Made by a program: the position numbers and the translations under genes | Notes under the pieces: generated by a model | What the model saw: the letters and a program-made list of their open reading frames with translations, nothing else | What the model was told of the DNA's origin: nothing | Database searches by the model: none | Source: Chloroflexota bacterium | GTDB lineage: Bacteria > Chloroflexota > Chloroflexia > Thermomicrobiales > UBA6265 | Assembly (NCBI GenBank): GCA_023423795.1 | Contig: JAFAEX010000011.1 | Span: forward strand, 1 to 52,653 | Length of the DNA: 52,653 nucleotides | Reading direction: 5' to 3' | Shown here: positions 24,969-34,504 of the stretch, piece after piece | Numbering within the stretch: the first letter of the stretch is position 1 | How the letters are laid out: each line of letters opens with the position of its first letter

Positions 24969-25072
24969 GACGTTCCCCCTCGCCAAGGCACGCGCCAAGG
25001 CGACATTCACGAGCGATCGGGCTGTGCGATCGGGCTGGATGCCGGGCGATCCCGGCGATCAACGGGTGGCCG

Positions 25073-26578
25073 CTACGAGCCGAGGAACAGGACCGGTTCG
25101 CGATACTGGTCGTGGTCCCCGGTGAAGCCGGCCGGGTGGGATTGGGCGACGGAGGCCTGCGTAAGCAGCCAGTTCCTCGCCTGCGATTCGCTCGCGTCGG
25201 GGTGGTCGGCGGCGAAGAGCGCGAGCGCACCCGCGACATGCGGCGCCGCCATGCTGGTGCCGGTCATCTCGATCGTGCCGCCGTCCCGCAGCAGCGAGAG
25301 GATGCAGACGCCCGGGGCGGCGATATCGACCGCGCTGCCTTGGTTGCTGTAGGCCCAGAAGGTGTCGTCCTGGTCCCCGTGGCAGGTCTTCTTGCCCGTG
25401 CCGCCGGAACGGCCGTCGGAATCGGCGAAGGCCGACACCGCGATCGCTTCCGGGTAGGCGGCCGGCACGAAGTGCATGTTCGCGCCGTTGTCGAGGACGT
25501 CCTGGCCGGTGTTGCCGGCGGCGACGACCACGGGGATGCCCGCGTTCGCCACCTTGCGGATCGCCAGTTGGTAGGGTGTGTTCTGGCTGTTGGTCTTCGT
25601 CATCCAGCCGCCGAGGCTCATGTTGACGACGTCGATGGTGGCGCGGTTCTGGTACACCCAGTCCAGCCCGGCGATGACGTCCGACACCCAGCCGACGGCC
25701 GCGCCGTTCTTGTCCGGTCCCAGCACCCGCACCGACCAGATGCGGGCGTTCGGGGCGATCCCGACCACGCCGCGGTCGTTGTCGGTCGCCGCGATGGTCC
25801 CGGCGACGTGCGTGCCGTGGCCGGTGAGGTCGTTCCAGGCCTTGCCGGAGCAGCCAGGGCCGTCTTCCCGCCTGCAGGAGACGCCGCCCGCGACGTTCAG
25901 GTCGTTGCTGGCGGTCACGCCCGAATCGATGATGGCGACGTCGGTGCCGGGGCCGACCGATCCGGTCCCGTTCGTCCCGCCATCACCGGGATCGCCGGGG
26001 TTCTTCGGACCCTTGTCCCCTTTGTTCCCCTTATTCTTGCTGCCCTTGTTCTTGTTGCCCTTGTTCTTCTTGTTGCCGTTCTTCTTGCCCTTCTTCGCCT
26101 GTTTCGCTTTCTTGGCCTTCTTGGCCTTCTTGTTCTTCTTCTCTGCCTTCGCCCCGCTTGCCTGATCTGCCGCGGGCTGGTCGCCGCCGTTTACCTGACC
26201 GATGCGCTGGACCCCGGTCGGGACCACCTGGCCGGTGGCTTCCATCGGGACGTCCGGCGCGATGGCCTTGACCCGGCTGGAGCGGCTGCTGCGCGCCACG
26301 GCGACCGCCGAGACGTCGCCGGCGAATCCGGTGAAGACGTGGGAGTAGATGTGGACCGGTTCGACGCCCATCTCGCGGGCGGTCGCCCGCGGGTCGGCGC
26401 CGTCGGCGAGCACGAAGATGGCGAGGTCGCCGCCGCGCTTGCCGCCGGCCTGCTTGCGCTTGCCGCCGCCCGCCGCGTCAACGTCCGTCAACGCCGTGCC
26501 CAGAGAGGCGAGGACGACGGCGATCGCCAGCACGACACAGGCGATCGCATTGATTGCCCGGGCTCGCGCGGTCACCAC
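25073..26578 (-). CDS. exported subtilisin-like serine protease (S8) with long lysine-rich linker
   Basis: 501 residues from GTG 26578, chosen because GGGGA lies six bases upstream and a signal peptide follows at once; another GTG at 26620 is possible. Order: signal (1-36), inhibitor-I9-like propeptide (about 50-115), lysine-rich segment (about 147-190, with repeated KKAKKAK and NKKNKGNK), Gly/Asp linker, then the S8 domain. The triad is Asp218 (AIIDSG), His254 (GHGTHVAG) and Ser442 (GTSMAAPH). Cysteine pairs fit an exported enzyme. The polycationic segment between propeptide and catalytic domain is unusual for the family and would survive or be cut at maturation. Confidence 0.93.
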   Translation of the reverse strand: MVTARARAINAIACVVLAIAVVLASLGTALTDVDAAGGGKRKQAGGKRGGDLAIFVLADGADPRATAREMGVEPVHIYSHVFTGFAGDVSAVAVARSSRSSRVKAIAPDVPMEATGQVVPTGVQRIGQVNGGDQPAADQASGAKAEKKNKKAKKAKKAKQAKKGKKNGNKKNKGNKNKGSKNKGNKGDKGPKNPGDPGDGGTNGTGSVGPGTDVAIIDSGVTASNDLNVAGGVSCRREDGPGCSGKAWNDLTGHGTHVAGTIAATDNDRGVVGIAPNARIWSVRVLGPDKNGAAVGWVSDVIAGLDWVYQNRATIDVVNMSLGGWMTKTNSQNTPYQLAIRKVANAGIPVVVAAGNTGQDVLDNGANMHFVPAAYPEAIAVSAFADSDGRSGGTGKKTCHGDQDDTFWAYSNQGSAVDIAAPGVCILSLLRDGGTIEMTGTSMAAPHVAGALALFAADHPDASESQARNWLLTQASVAQSHPAGFTGDHDQYREPVLFLGS

Positions 26579-27642
26579 CGAAAGTCCCCTTCGCGCCGGT
26601 CTGCGCTCGACGGATGTCACCCGTCAGTTCATGTTTGACTCACCGAAGACTAACGTAATTTTCACCTTTATGCATGGCTCATTTGTCGGATTCTCCCGTG
26701 GTCGGTTTGTGCGGCCCGGGCACGGCACAATCGGGCGAGGCCCCGAAACCCCACCGCTTCGGCGACGTTCGGTCCGCACGGTCGCCAACGGCGCTCGTCG
26801 GTGCTTCGACGCGCGCCGGTAGCGCGCGGGGAGCTGGGTTCCTGCGCGGGCCGCTGCGCTTCATATTCACATCATGTTGTCCGGTCGCTTTGCGCGCATC
26901 CGCCGGATGGCAGATACGGGTGGCCGATCTCCCGGGGGCGCTGCGCGACGCCCGTGAGCCCGGCCCGCCGCGCGACAGAGGAGCCGTCAATCCGGCCCGC
27001 GGGCGCTCCCTCGGCGCATCACGCGGGTTCCGCCGGGTGGCAGACGGCGGCGCGCCCTGGCCGTCGGTGCAGGGCGGAGGCAGCGCCATGCGTCGGAGCG
27101 GTCCTTCGCCGCGCACATGGCGACGCGGCCGCGGCGGGTCGTCCCTGCCCGGTCGTCGGCAATTCAGGCGCGGTTCAGATTCGGTTCCCGAGGGAGATCG
27201 GTCGTCGCGGCGGAGCATTGGCCAGGATCGGCGCAGCCCCCGGCGGTGCGGGGCTGCGCCATTGCTGCCGGCGGGCGAACCCGGGGTTCGCAAGACCCCA
27301 CCGAACATCGGGAGGGGGCAACGCCGGTTGGCGCCGCTACTACGGTGCGGGAACTGCCGAGGGGGAGGTGCAGGCCATTCCTGCAACCCAATGCCGGCGC
27401 GCCCTGGTTCGCGCGGGCCGCCCGCTCGCCGACCGGGCCGGCGGTACGAGCCATGCCTTTCCGACCCTGATGCGCTTACGGAACGCTCGATGGGACAGGG
27501 CCCACGCAGGACGGCCGGAGGCCGTGACGACAGAGCGCGGGCCCAGCGCCGGGGGGAACCTGCCGCCAATCGACGGCCGCATCCGGGGCGTGCGGCCGTC
27601 GATTACTCGGGCGCAATCCAGACGTGCCCTTTCGGGATCGTC
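26579..27642. other. about 1 kb non-coding gap between the two subtilase genes
   Basis: Open frames here have no family features. Visible structure includes a perfect 11-bp hairpin (27230-27240 with 27250-27260, GGCGCAGCCCC and complement), followed by a 7-bp hairpin at 27275-27291. There is also a direct repeat of CCGCCGGRTGGCAGA about 125 bases apart (near 26900 and 27030). The AT-rich stretch 26640-26690 probably holds the promoter of the 26578 gene. Confidence 0.5.
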
Positions 27643-28962
27643 CTAGGACCCGCCGCCAAACCAGAGGATGCGGTGGGCGCCGTTGCGAAGCCCGTAGGCG
27701 GCGTAGTCGTCGTCGCCCGGGGCAACGGACGCTTCGTCCATGAGCCACCCCTTCGCGTCGTCCGGCGTGGCGGCGGGGTTTGCCGCGAGGAAGCGGACCA
27801 GCGCGCCGGTGACGTGGGGCGTGGCCATACTGGTGCCGGAATAGCGGATCACCCCGCCGTTCGGCCGAAGCGAGGAGATGCACGCGCCCGGTGCGGTGAT
27901 ATCTATTTCTTCGCCGTCGTTGCTGAAGCGCCAGAACACGTCGTCCGGGCTGCGGTCGCAGGTCTTCGGCCCCTCGCCGCTGGCGGGCGGCAATCCGTTG
28001 CTGTCGGCGAAAGCAGCCACGGTGATCACTTCGGGGTAGGCTGCCGGCACCCGCGTGGCGACGTCGCCGCCCTGGTTCCCGGCGGCGACCACCACCGGGA
28101 TGCCGGCATCGACCACGCCGCAGATGGCCGCGTGGAGCGCATCGCCGAGGCACGACCCGTCGTTCGTGCCGTCGCCGGCCAGGCTCATGTTGACGACGTT
28201 GATCCTGGCCTTGTTCTGGACCACCCATTCGAGCCCGCAGATGACGTCCGACCAGCGCCCGCTGCCGTCGTCGTCGAGCACCTTGACCGCGTAGATGTTC
28301 GCATTCGGGGCGATGCCGACGCTGTCGCGCTTGTTGTTGAGCGCCGCCACGGTGCCGGCGACGTGGGTGCCGTGCCCGTTGCGGTCCCGGTACGGGCCGC
28401 CCTTCACGCACGACTTGCCGCCGACGACCCGGATGTCGCGGACGCGCGCGACGCCGGTGTCGAGCACGGCGACGCCGATGCCGTTGTACCCGCCCGGCGT
28501 GGTTTCGATCCGGCGGTACCCTGTGGGCACGCGCTGCGGCCGGACGACCTTCTGCCGCTTGTTCTTCTTCTTTTTCCTGTTCTTGCCGACCGGATCGACC
28601 GGCTCGCCCTGGATGCGCACGATCCCGTCCGGTTGGATCTGGTTGACCGAGCGCGAGGAGCGGGCGGCGGTGACGGCCCCGGGCGGCAAGGCGGCGGCGA
28701 ACCCGGTGATCGCGTTGCGGTAGACGTGCACGGGCTCGACGCCGAGCGCGGCCGCCGCGGCGACCGGGTCGGTCCCCCGCGGCAGGACGACGATGGACAA
28801 GGCCGCGTCGGCCCGCGCGCGGTCGCGCTCCCGCGCAGCCGCCGTCCGCGGCCCCGCCACCATCGGCAGCGCCGAGGAGACCGCGATCACGACCGCCAGG
28901 ATCGCCATGACGGCCCGCGCCACCGCCTTGCCCAACGTTCCGCGTTCGACCGCCAACGCCAC
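27643..28962 (-). CDS. exported subtilisin-like serine protease (S8), second copy
   Basis: 439 residues from GTG 28962, preceded by GGAGG at five bases and starting a clear signal peptide; a longer GTG start at 29124 adds an implausible N-terminus. Propeptide about residues 50-110, then a short basic segment KNRKKKKNKRQK (127-138), then the S8 domain with Asp168 (AVLDTG), His197 (GHGTHVAG) and Ser378 (GTSMATPH). Overall layout and the propeptide phrase GVEPVHVYRNAITGFAA match the neighbouring protease (GVEPVHIYSHVFTGFAG), so the two are paralogues. It lies downstream of the sulfatase at 29100-30467 on the same strand. Confidence 0.93.
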   Translation of the reverse strand: MALAVERGTLGKAVARAVMAILAVVIAVSSALPMVAGPRTAAARERDRARADAALSIVVLPRGTDPVAAAAALGVEPVHVYRNAITGFAAALPPGAVTAARSSRSVNQIQPDGIVRIQGEPVDPVGKNRKKKKNKRQKVVRPQRVPTGYRRIETTPGGYNGIGVAVLDTGVARVRDIRVVGGKSCVKGGPYRDRNGHGTHVAGTVAALNNKRDSVGIAPNANIYAVKVLDDDGSGRWSDVICGLEWVVQNKARINVVNMSLAGDGTNDGSCLGDALHAAICGVVDAGIPVVVAAGNQGGDVATRVPAAYPEVITVAAFADSNGLPPASGEGPKTCDRSPDDVFWRFSNDGEEIDITAPGACISSLRPNGGVIRYSGTSMATPHVTGALVRFLAANPAATPDDAKGWLMDEASVAPGDDDYAAYGLRNGAHRILWFGGGS

Positions 28963-29099
28963 GCGCACCTCCGTCGTCGTCCCGCCCGGCGCCCGCCGCA
29001 CGAGTCGGTTCCCTTCGCCAATCGCCACCAACTTTACGTCAAGATGGCGCGAGGAGTCATGCGGGAACGGGTCGCCGGGCGACTCCAGGAGCGCCCGGC

Positions 29100-30467
29100 C
29101 TACCGGCAGGAGGCCCCGGAACACGTGCGCAATTCGGCGAGCCGCGCCTTGGCGGCGGCGGCTTCGGGAGGATCGGACCCGCCGTTCGCCATCAGGTTAG
29201 TGGTTTCCGCCGGATCGGTGTTGTAGTCGTAAAACTCGGCTTCGCCGGTCGCATGCTCGTAATACAGGTAGTCCTCGGTCCGGATGCCGGCGCCGATCGC
29301 GGGACCCTGGAACAGTTCGATGAGGACGGCATCGCGATCCCACGGGTCCAGCAGCGACCGGCCGTCCATCTTGTTGGCGGATTTTCCAGCGAGCGTCAGC
29401 GCCGTCGGCGCGATGTCGATCGTGGACGCCAGCCGCTCGTCGGCGCCGCCGTCGAACCCGGGGCCGAACGCCAGCATGGGAATCCGCAGCGAGCCGTCGT
29501 AGGGCGTGCCCTTCTGAAGTACGCGGTGCTCGCCCATCATGAACCCGTTATCGCTCATGATGAACACGTAGGTGTTGTTCGCCCGGCCGGAGCTTTGGAG
29601 GGCGTTCCAGATCCTGGCAATGGCTTCGTCCGTGGCGAGCAGGGTCCGCAGCCGGTTTCGCTCGAGTTCGTCCAACTTCATTTCGCCGGCTTCGTCAATC
29701 CTTGGCAGGTCCTGCACCCACTGCGGCTTGTCCGACACGTCGATATCGTTGTGTGCGTCGCCGCGTTCGAGCGTCACGTCGGAGAACGCTCCGCGGTGCC
29801 GCTTTGCGGGAGTCGCCGGGAAGTGCGGCGCGGTCGGGGTGAAGTACAGGAACAGCGGTTGCCGTTTCGGCGTCTTCTTGATGAAGTTCACCGCCAGTCC
29901 GCCCAGGATGTCCGTCTTGTACGCCTGACCGCGGTATCGCTTTGTCGAACCGTCGAAGTTCAGCGGAAACTTCTGGTAGTTGAACGTCACCGACGCGGCC
30001 CAGTAGTCCCAGCCTGCCGGGGCATCCTCTTTGCTGCGGAACCCGTTGATGAACTTCCCGATCAACGCCGTGCGGTACCCGGCCCGGCGCAGCGTGAACG
30101 CCACCGTCTGGCGCTCCAGCTTGTTCCGCTGGAACGCCTTCCAGCCGCCGGGGGTCCTCCCGGCCGTGGAATTGGCCAGCACGCCGTGGTTATGCACGTA
30201 CTTGCCGGTGAGGATGGTGGTGCGGGACGGGCAGCACACCGGCGTCGAGACGATGAAGTTCGGGAACCACGTGCCCTTGTCGCCGAAGATTTCCCGCGTC
30301 TTCGGCAGCGCCTGCCAGTCGGACGCCCGCATGTCGTCCGTCACGATGACGATGATGTTCGGGGCGGACGCGCGCGCCTCGCCGAGTGACGCCAGCGGCA
30401 TCGTCGCGAGCAACGCCAGGAGGACGCCCAGCAACGCGAACGCGCGGGGCAACCGTGGACGATTCAT
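29100..30467 (-). CDS. secreted sulfatase
   Basis: 455 residues. Sec signal peptide about 1-34 (ends ARASA). Metal-binding Asp44/Asp45 in VTDDMR. Signature CCPSR at 78-82, with Cys78 as the formylglycine precursor. FIMSDNGFMMGEHR is the second conserved metal/substrate segment, and the C-terminal AEFYDYNTDPAETTNL is typical. The overall pattern is closer to glucosamine-6-sulfatase-type enzymes than the sulfatase at 7048, but the substrate is not determined. It ends about 140 bases before the downstream subtilase start. Sulfated extracellular glycans are the likely target. Confidence 0.92.
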   Translation of the reverse strand: MNRPRLPRAFALLGVLLALLATMPLASLGEARASAPNIIVIVTDDMRASDWQALPKTREIFGDKGTWFPNFIVSTPVCCPSRTTILTGKYVHNHGVLANSTAGRTPGGWKAFQRNKLERQTVAFTLRRAGYRTALIGKFINGFRSKEDAPAGWDYWAASVTFNYQKFPLNFDGSTKRYRGQAYKTDILGGLAVNFIKKTPKRQPLFLYFTPTAPHFPATPAKRHRGAFSDVTLERGDAHNDIDVSDKPQWVQDLPRIDEAGEMKLDELERNRLRTLLATDEAIARIWNALQSSGRANNTYVFIMSDNGFMMGEHRVLQKGTPYDGSLRIPMLAFGPGFDGGADERLASTIDIAPTALTLAGKSANKMDGRSLLDPWDRDAVLIELFQGPAIGAGIRTEDYLYYEHATGEAEFYDYNTDPAETTNLMANGGSDPPEAAAAKARLAELRTCSGASCR

Positions 30468-30562
30468 CCGGGTCGGACTCCTTGGGCTGCGGACTTCACA
30501 TCAACGCCGCTCCACGGGACGCGCATCGCGCGCCCCGCAGGACGGCGTCGGGAGCGGCTCCG

Positions 30563-30958
30563 CTAACCGGAAACGGCGGCGATGCACTCCACCTCGACCA
30601 GCGAGCCCTTGGGAAGTTTCGCGACCTGGACGGTCGAGCGGCCCGGCGGGTTGTCGCCGAAGTAGCGGGCGTAGACGGCGTTGAAGCCGGCGAAATCGTT
30701 CAGGTCGGCGAGGAAGCAGGTCGTCTTGACGACCGTGTCGAACGACGCCCCGGCGGCGGCCAGCACGGCCTCGAGGCTGCGCATCACCCGCTCGGTCTGC
30801 TCGGTGATGCCGCCCTCGACCAGTTCCATCGTCTCCGGATCGAGCGGGATCTGGCCGGCGGTGAAAACGAACCCGCCCGCCACCACGCCCTGCGTGTACG
30901 GGCCGATCGCCGCCGGCGCGTCACCCGTCTGCACGATCCTGCGTTCGCCGCCCGCCAT
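30563..30958 (-). CDS. ridA: RidA family (enamine/imine deaminase)
   Basis: 131 residues from ATG 30958. Family landmarks are AIGPYTQGVVAGGFVFTAGQIPLDP near the N-terminus, the trimer-forming core TCFLADLNDFAGFNAVYARYF, the conserved arginine in PPGRSTVQVA, and the acidic C-terminal strand LVEVECIA. RidA hydrolyses reactive 2-aminoacrylate and related imines formed by PLP enzymes, in the cytoplasm. A longer in-frame extension upstream has no family similarity. It is a single gene between the sulfatase and the divergent VanW gene. Confidence 0.93.
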   Translation of the reverse strand: MAGGERRIVQTGDAPAAIGPYTQGVVAGGFVFTAGQIPLDPETMELVEGGITEQTERVMRSLEAVLAAAGASFDTVVKTTCFLADLNDFAGFNAVYARYFGDNPPGRSTVQVAKLPKGSLVEVECIAAVSG

Positions 30959-31110
30959 CTCCCGTTCCCTCCGCGCATGCCGAATCGCGAGGCAGTCCCG
31001 CCCCGTCCACGGGCAGGAGTCTAGCCGCCGCTCAACCAGCGGCACAACGCGCCACGTCGTGCGGCAGGAGTCGGGACCAGCCGCCCATCGTGTACGGACA
31101 CCGCGTGCGG

Positions 31111-31116
31111 TATACT
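31111..31116 (+). promoter_or_regulatory. possible -10 element for the VanW gene
   Basis: GGTATACTCC about 40 bases before the start at 31157. The TATACT hexamer is good; no convincing -35 is seen. Confidence 0.3.
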
Positions 31117-31156
31117 CCCTCCCGCGTCTTGCCCGCAGCCTCGTTTCGGAGCACCG

Positions 31157-33400
31157 ATGAGCGCGACCGCCCCGGCGAAGGGGACGCCGATCCTTTCGCG
31201 CCCGCTCTGCGGCCCGGTTCCCCCATCCGCCCTTGCCGCCGCCCGCCTGTTGACGCGGATGCTGGCGATCGCCCTCGTGTTCGTCCTGGCCGGCGCGGTC
31301 GGGTTGGCCCTCTACGCCCAGAGCCACGCCGGGCGCGTGTTCGAGGGCGTTTCGGCCGCCGGAGTCCACCTGGGTGGCATGACCGAGGTCGAGGCCCGGA
31401 GCGCCCTCGACGACGCCTGGCGGGCGTGGGCCGCTTCCCCCCTGGTCATCGAAGCGGACGGCGCCGAGCGAACGCTGGTCCCGGCCGAGGCGGGCATCAC
31501 GCTCGACCTCGACGCCAGCGTGGACGCCGCGATGGCCGCAGGTCGCGACGGCTCCTCGTGGCACCGTTCGCAGGTTTGGGGTCGCGGGCTCGTCGCCGGC
31601 ATCGAAACGCCGCTGGTGGTCACGATCGATCCCGCGCGTTCGCCCGCCGCGCTGGCGAGCGCGGTCCCCGGCGTCGCCCGCCCGGCCACCGACGCCCGGA
31701 TCGCGATGGACGCCGACGGCGCACCCGCGCTGGTGCCCGACCGTGACGGCGTGGCGATCGACGCGGCGGCCACGCTGGCGCTCGTCGCCGACCGCGCCCG
31801 CTACCTGTCGTCGGAACCGGTTGACCTCAAGACCGTCCCCGTCCCCGCCGCCGTCGCCAGCGCCGACCTCGCGCCGGTGCTGTCCGAGGCACGGGCCGCC
31901 GTCGATGCGCCGCTGGTGATCCGCGGCGGCGGCGCGACGTGGCACGTCCCAGCCGCAGACCTCGCCCGCGTCGTCTCTGTCGATCCGGAAACCGGCGGGC
32001 TCGCCGCCGACGAGCGGGCGCTCGCCGGGCTGGTCTCGTATCTCGCTGCCGAAATCGACCGCCCGGTCGCCAACGCCGGACTCGCGGTCGAGGACGGCCG
32101 CCTGATCGCCACGCCCGCCGTCACCGGCCGCGACGTCGATGTCGAGGCATCACTGGAGCGACTGGAAGCGGCCCTGCTGCGCGGCAGCGACGAGGTCGCG
32201 CTCGCGGTGCGCGAAACCGCCCCGGCCATCGACGACGCCACCGCCGAGCGCGCCGCCGAACGCGGCGAGGCCCTGCTCAGCGGCGGCATGACGCTGACCT
32301 GGAGCGGTGGACGGGCGGCGCTCGGCCGCTCCGACCTGCTGCGCGCGTTGACGATCAAGACGAACCCGAAGCGGGACGAACCGTTCACGCTGGGGCTCGA
32401 CCCCGCCGTGCTGGATGAGACGCTCGCGCCGGTGGCCGAGGCGTTCGACCGGCCGGTGGCGGACGCCTCCTTCCGTTATGCCGAGGGCGCGGTGATGCTC
32501 GCGTCGGAGGCGAAACCCGGCCGCGAACTCGACCTCGACAAGGGCATCGAAGCGATCATCGCCGCCTTCGGCACGGAACCGGCCCCGACGGTGACCTTGC
32601 CCGTGACCACGATCCAGCCGCGATGGACCGGCAAGCACCTGGCGTCGATCCGGCTGGGCACCGACGTCCTCGGCGAAGGCGGCACCTGGTACGGCGATTC
32701 CAGCGATCCCCGGCGGCGCAACGTCGAACTGGCGACCGCCAAACTTGGCGGCTGGCTGGTGCCGCCGGGCGGCACGTTCTCCTACGCCGAGCACATCGGC
32801 GCGGTGGACGAGGCGTCCGGATTCGTCACCGGGTACGGCATCATCGAGGCCGGCGGCGCATTCACCACCGCGCCGGTCGTCGGCGGCGGCATTTGCCAGG
32901 TCAGCACCACCATCTACCAGGCCGCGTTCTGGGCCGGGCTGCCGATCGTGGAGCGGTACCAGCACCCCTACTACATGCGGCTCTACGGCGAAGCGCCGAG
33001 CGGGCTGCCCGGCCTCGACGCGATGGTCAACATCGATCCGGACTGGACGCTGGACCTGCGCTTCGAAAACACCACCGGGAACTGGATCGTCGTCGAGGCC
33101 TTCGCCGACGGTCAGAACGTCTGGTCGCGTATCGTCGGCACCGACCCCGGATGGACGGTGGCGGTGGCCGAGCCCGAGATCACGAATCAGGTGACGGCCG
33201 ACCCAAGGATGTACTTCACCGACTCGCCGGAACTGCCGGCAGGGACGGAAAAGGTGGTCGAGTCGGCGACCGACGGGTTCGACGTCAGCATCACCCGGAC
33301 CGTCTCCAAGAATGGCAAGGTGATCGACGAGTACACCGTCACCAGCACGTTCACCCCGGCACGCAACTTGACCATGCGCGGTACGGGCCCGGTCGCCTGA
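31157..33400 (+). CDS. membrane-anchored VanW-family protein with C-terminal G5 domain
   Basis: 747 residues. A cytoplasmic N-terminus is followed by one transmembrane helix (about 33-55). Residues 60-480 contain repeated modules of the PG_binding_4 type (GVHLGGMTEVEARSALDD and later copies). The VanW domain follows, with GGTFSYAEHIG and GGGICQVSTTIYQAAFWAGL. The last 65 residues resemble a G5 domain (SATDGFDVSITRTVSKNGK). VanW domains belong to a catalytically uncharacterised cell-wall family, and G5 domains bind peptidoglycan or zinc in other proteins. It probably acts on or binds the cell envelope. No vancomycin-resistance genes are present, so resistance should not be inferred. Confidence 0.9.
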   Translation: MSATAPAKGTPILSRPLCGPVPPSALAAARLLTRMLAIALVFVLAGAVGLALYAQSHAGRVFEGVSAAGVHLGGMTEVEARSALDDAWRAWAASPLVIEADGAERTLVPAEAGITLDLDASVDAAMAAGRDGSSWHRSQVWGRGLVAGIETPLVVTIDPARSPAALASAVPGVARPATDARIAMDADGAPALVPDRDGVAIDAAATLALVADRARYLSSEPVDLKTVPVPAAVASADLAPVLSEARAAVDAPLVIRGGGATWHVPAADLARVVSVDPETGGLAADERALAGLVSYLAAEIDRPVANAGLAVEDGRLIATPAVTGRDVDVEASLERLEAALLRGSDEVALAVRETAPAIDDATAERAAERGEALLSGGMTLTWSGGRAALGRSDLLRALTIKTNPKRDEPFTLGLDPAVLDETLAPVAEAFDRPVADASFRYAEGAVMLASEAKPGRELDLDKGIEAIIAAFGTEPAPTVTLPVTTIQPRWTGKHLASIRLGTDVLGEGGTWYGDSSDPRRRNVELATAKLGGWLVPPGGTFSYAEHIGAVDEASGFVTGYGIIEAGGAFTTAPVVGGGICQVSTTIYQAAFWAGLPIVERYQHPYYMRLYGEAPSGLPGLDAMVNIDPDWTLDLRFENTTGNWIVVEAFADGQNVWSRIVGTDPGWTVAVAEPEITNQVTADPRMYFTDSPELPAGTEKVVESATDGFDVSITRTVSKNGKVIDEYTVTSTFTPARNLTMRGTGPVA

Positions 33401-33674
33401 CCCATACGGCTCTCCGTCGAGGTGTACGCAACCGGGGCCATCCGGAACAGGTACCCGGGCGGCCAGGGCGTCCGCCACGCAACCCGACGTGTCCTTGGCA
33501 AATTCGCTGCGAGCATTCGGGCACGACCGGGCGTTCAGCGGCACGGGCGCTTCGCCGAGCGAAACGCCGTGCGCCGCGCAGCGGTTTGAATATTCGACGG
33601 GGACGCAGCGCCCTCCCTCGCAACCGGCGTCCTGCCGCCCGCGACGGAGGGCGCGACACAGGAGGACGATGGGG

Positions 33675-34316
33675 ATGCCGGATCGGCGGAGCGTACTGAA
33701 GGGTGGACTGGGCCTGGCACTGGCAGCCGCCGTGCCGGCCGCGCGGGGTTCCGCGCAGGACGCGGGCGGGGCGTGGATCGACGTGCCGGCCTACGCCCAG
33801 CAGCGCAACCTCAGTTGCGAGTTCGCCGCGCTCACGATCGCCACCGCCGCCTTCGGCGCCTGGATCTCCGAATACGAGTTCGAGGCGCTCGTGCCCCGCT
33901 CGGAAAACCCGCACTGGGGGTTTCGCGGCGACATCCACGGCTGGTGGGGCAACACGGACGACTACGGCGTTTACCCCGAACCGCTCGTGGGCGCGCTGGC
34001 CGCCTACGGGTATTACGGCGAGGTGATGTACGCCGCGGGCAACCCGTGGGCGATCCGCTCGCGCCTGGATGCCGGCATCCCGGTGCTGCTGTGGCTCGCC
34101 TTCCAGGGCGACCAGGGCTCCTACGGGACGGCGAACGACGGCTCGTCGTTCCTGTTGATGCCGGGGTACCACGTGGTCGTGGCCAACGGCTACGACGAGG
34201 GCGGCATCCACGTCGCCGACCCGGCGACCGGCGGGTTCGCGTGGTACGACTGGGGGACCATGCTCTGGATGTGGGAGATCATGGACGGGATGGCGCTGGC
34301 GGTGTCGCCGTACTGA
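33675..34316 (+). CDS. exported C39-like cysteine peptidase-fold protein
   Basis: 213 residues from ATG 33675 (GGAGG nine bases upstream; ATG 33669 is also possible). The Tat-like signal is DRRSVLKGG with a hydrophobic Ala-rich stretch, ending near GSAQ. The mature part matches the Peptidase_C39_2 pattern: Cys48 in NLSCEFAAL, His in GYHVVVANGYDE and Asp in VADPATGG as candidate triad. Many of these secreted C39-like proteins lack a known substrate. The region 33401-33668 before it holds no gene. Confidence 0.82.
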   Translation: MPDRRSVLKGGLGLALAAAVPAARGSAQDAGGAWIDVPAYAQQRNLSCEFAALTIATAAFGAWISEYEFEALVPRSENPHWGFRGDIHGWWGNTDDYGVYPEPLVGALAAYGYYGEVMYAAGNPWAIRSRLDAGIPVLLWLAFQGDQGSYGTANDGSSFLLMPGYHVVVANGYDEGGIHVADPATGGFAWYDWGTMLWMWEIMDGMALAVSPY

Positions 34317-34504
34317 TCGGTCACCTGGTAGCCGCGCCGAACCACCCGTGCCATCGAATTGCCCACGCTCGCTCCCAACGCCGACGAGGGAAGTAACGTG
34401 CGTCGCGGCCAGCACCTCCGCAACGCGGACGGTGCATGCCCGATCTCGGCGGCTACGTGTCGAATCGCGCCGGGCCCGAGTGACCATCTGGCAAGGAGGT
34501 GACC

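Noticed and set aside
26801..27646. 281-codon plus-strand frame in the gap between subtilases
   Set aside because: Arg/Ala/Gly-rich, cysteines without pattern, no ribosome binding site, overlaps hairpins and repeats.
31157..33400. Vancomycin resistance locus based on VanW
   Set aside because: No vanA/H/X/Y/Z-type ligase or dipeptidase genes and no VanRS context; VanW domains are widespread wall proteins.
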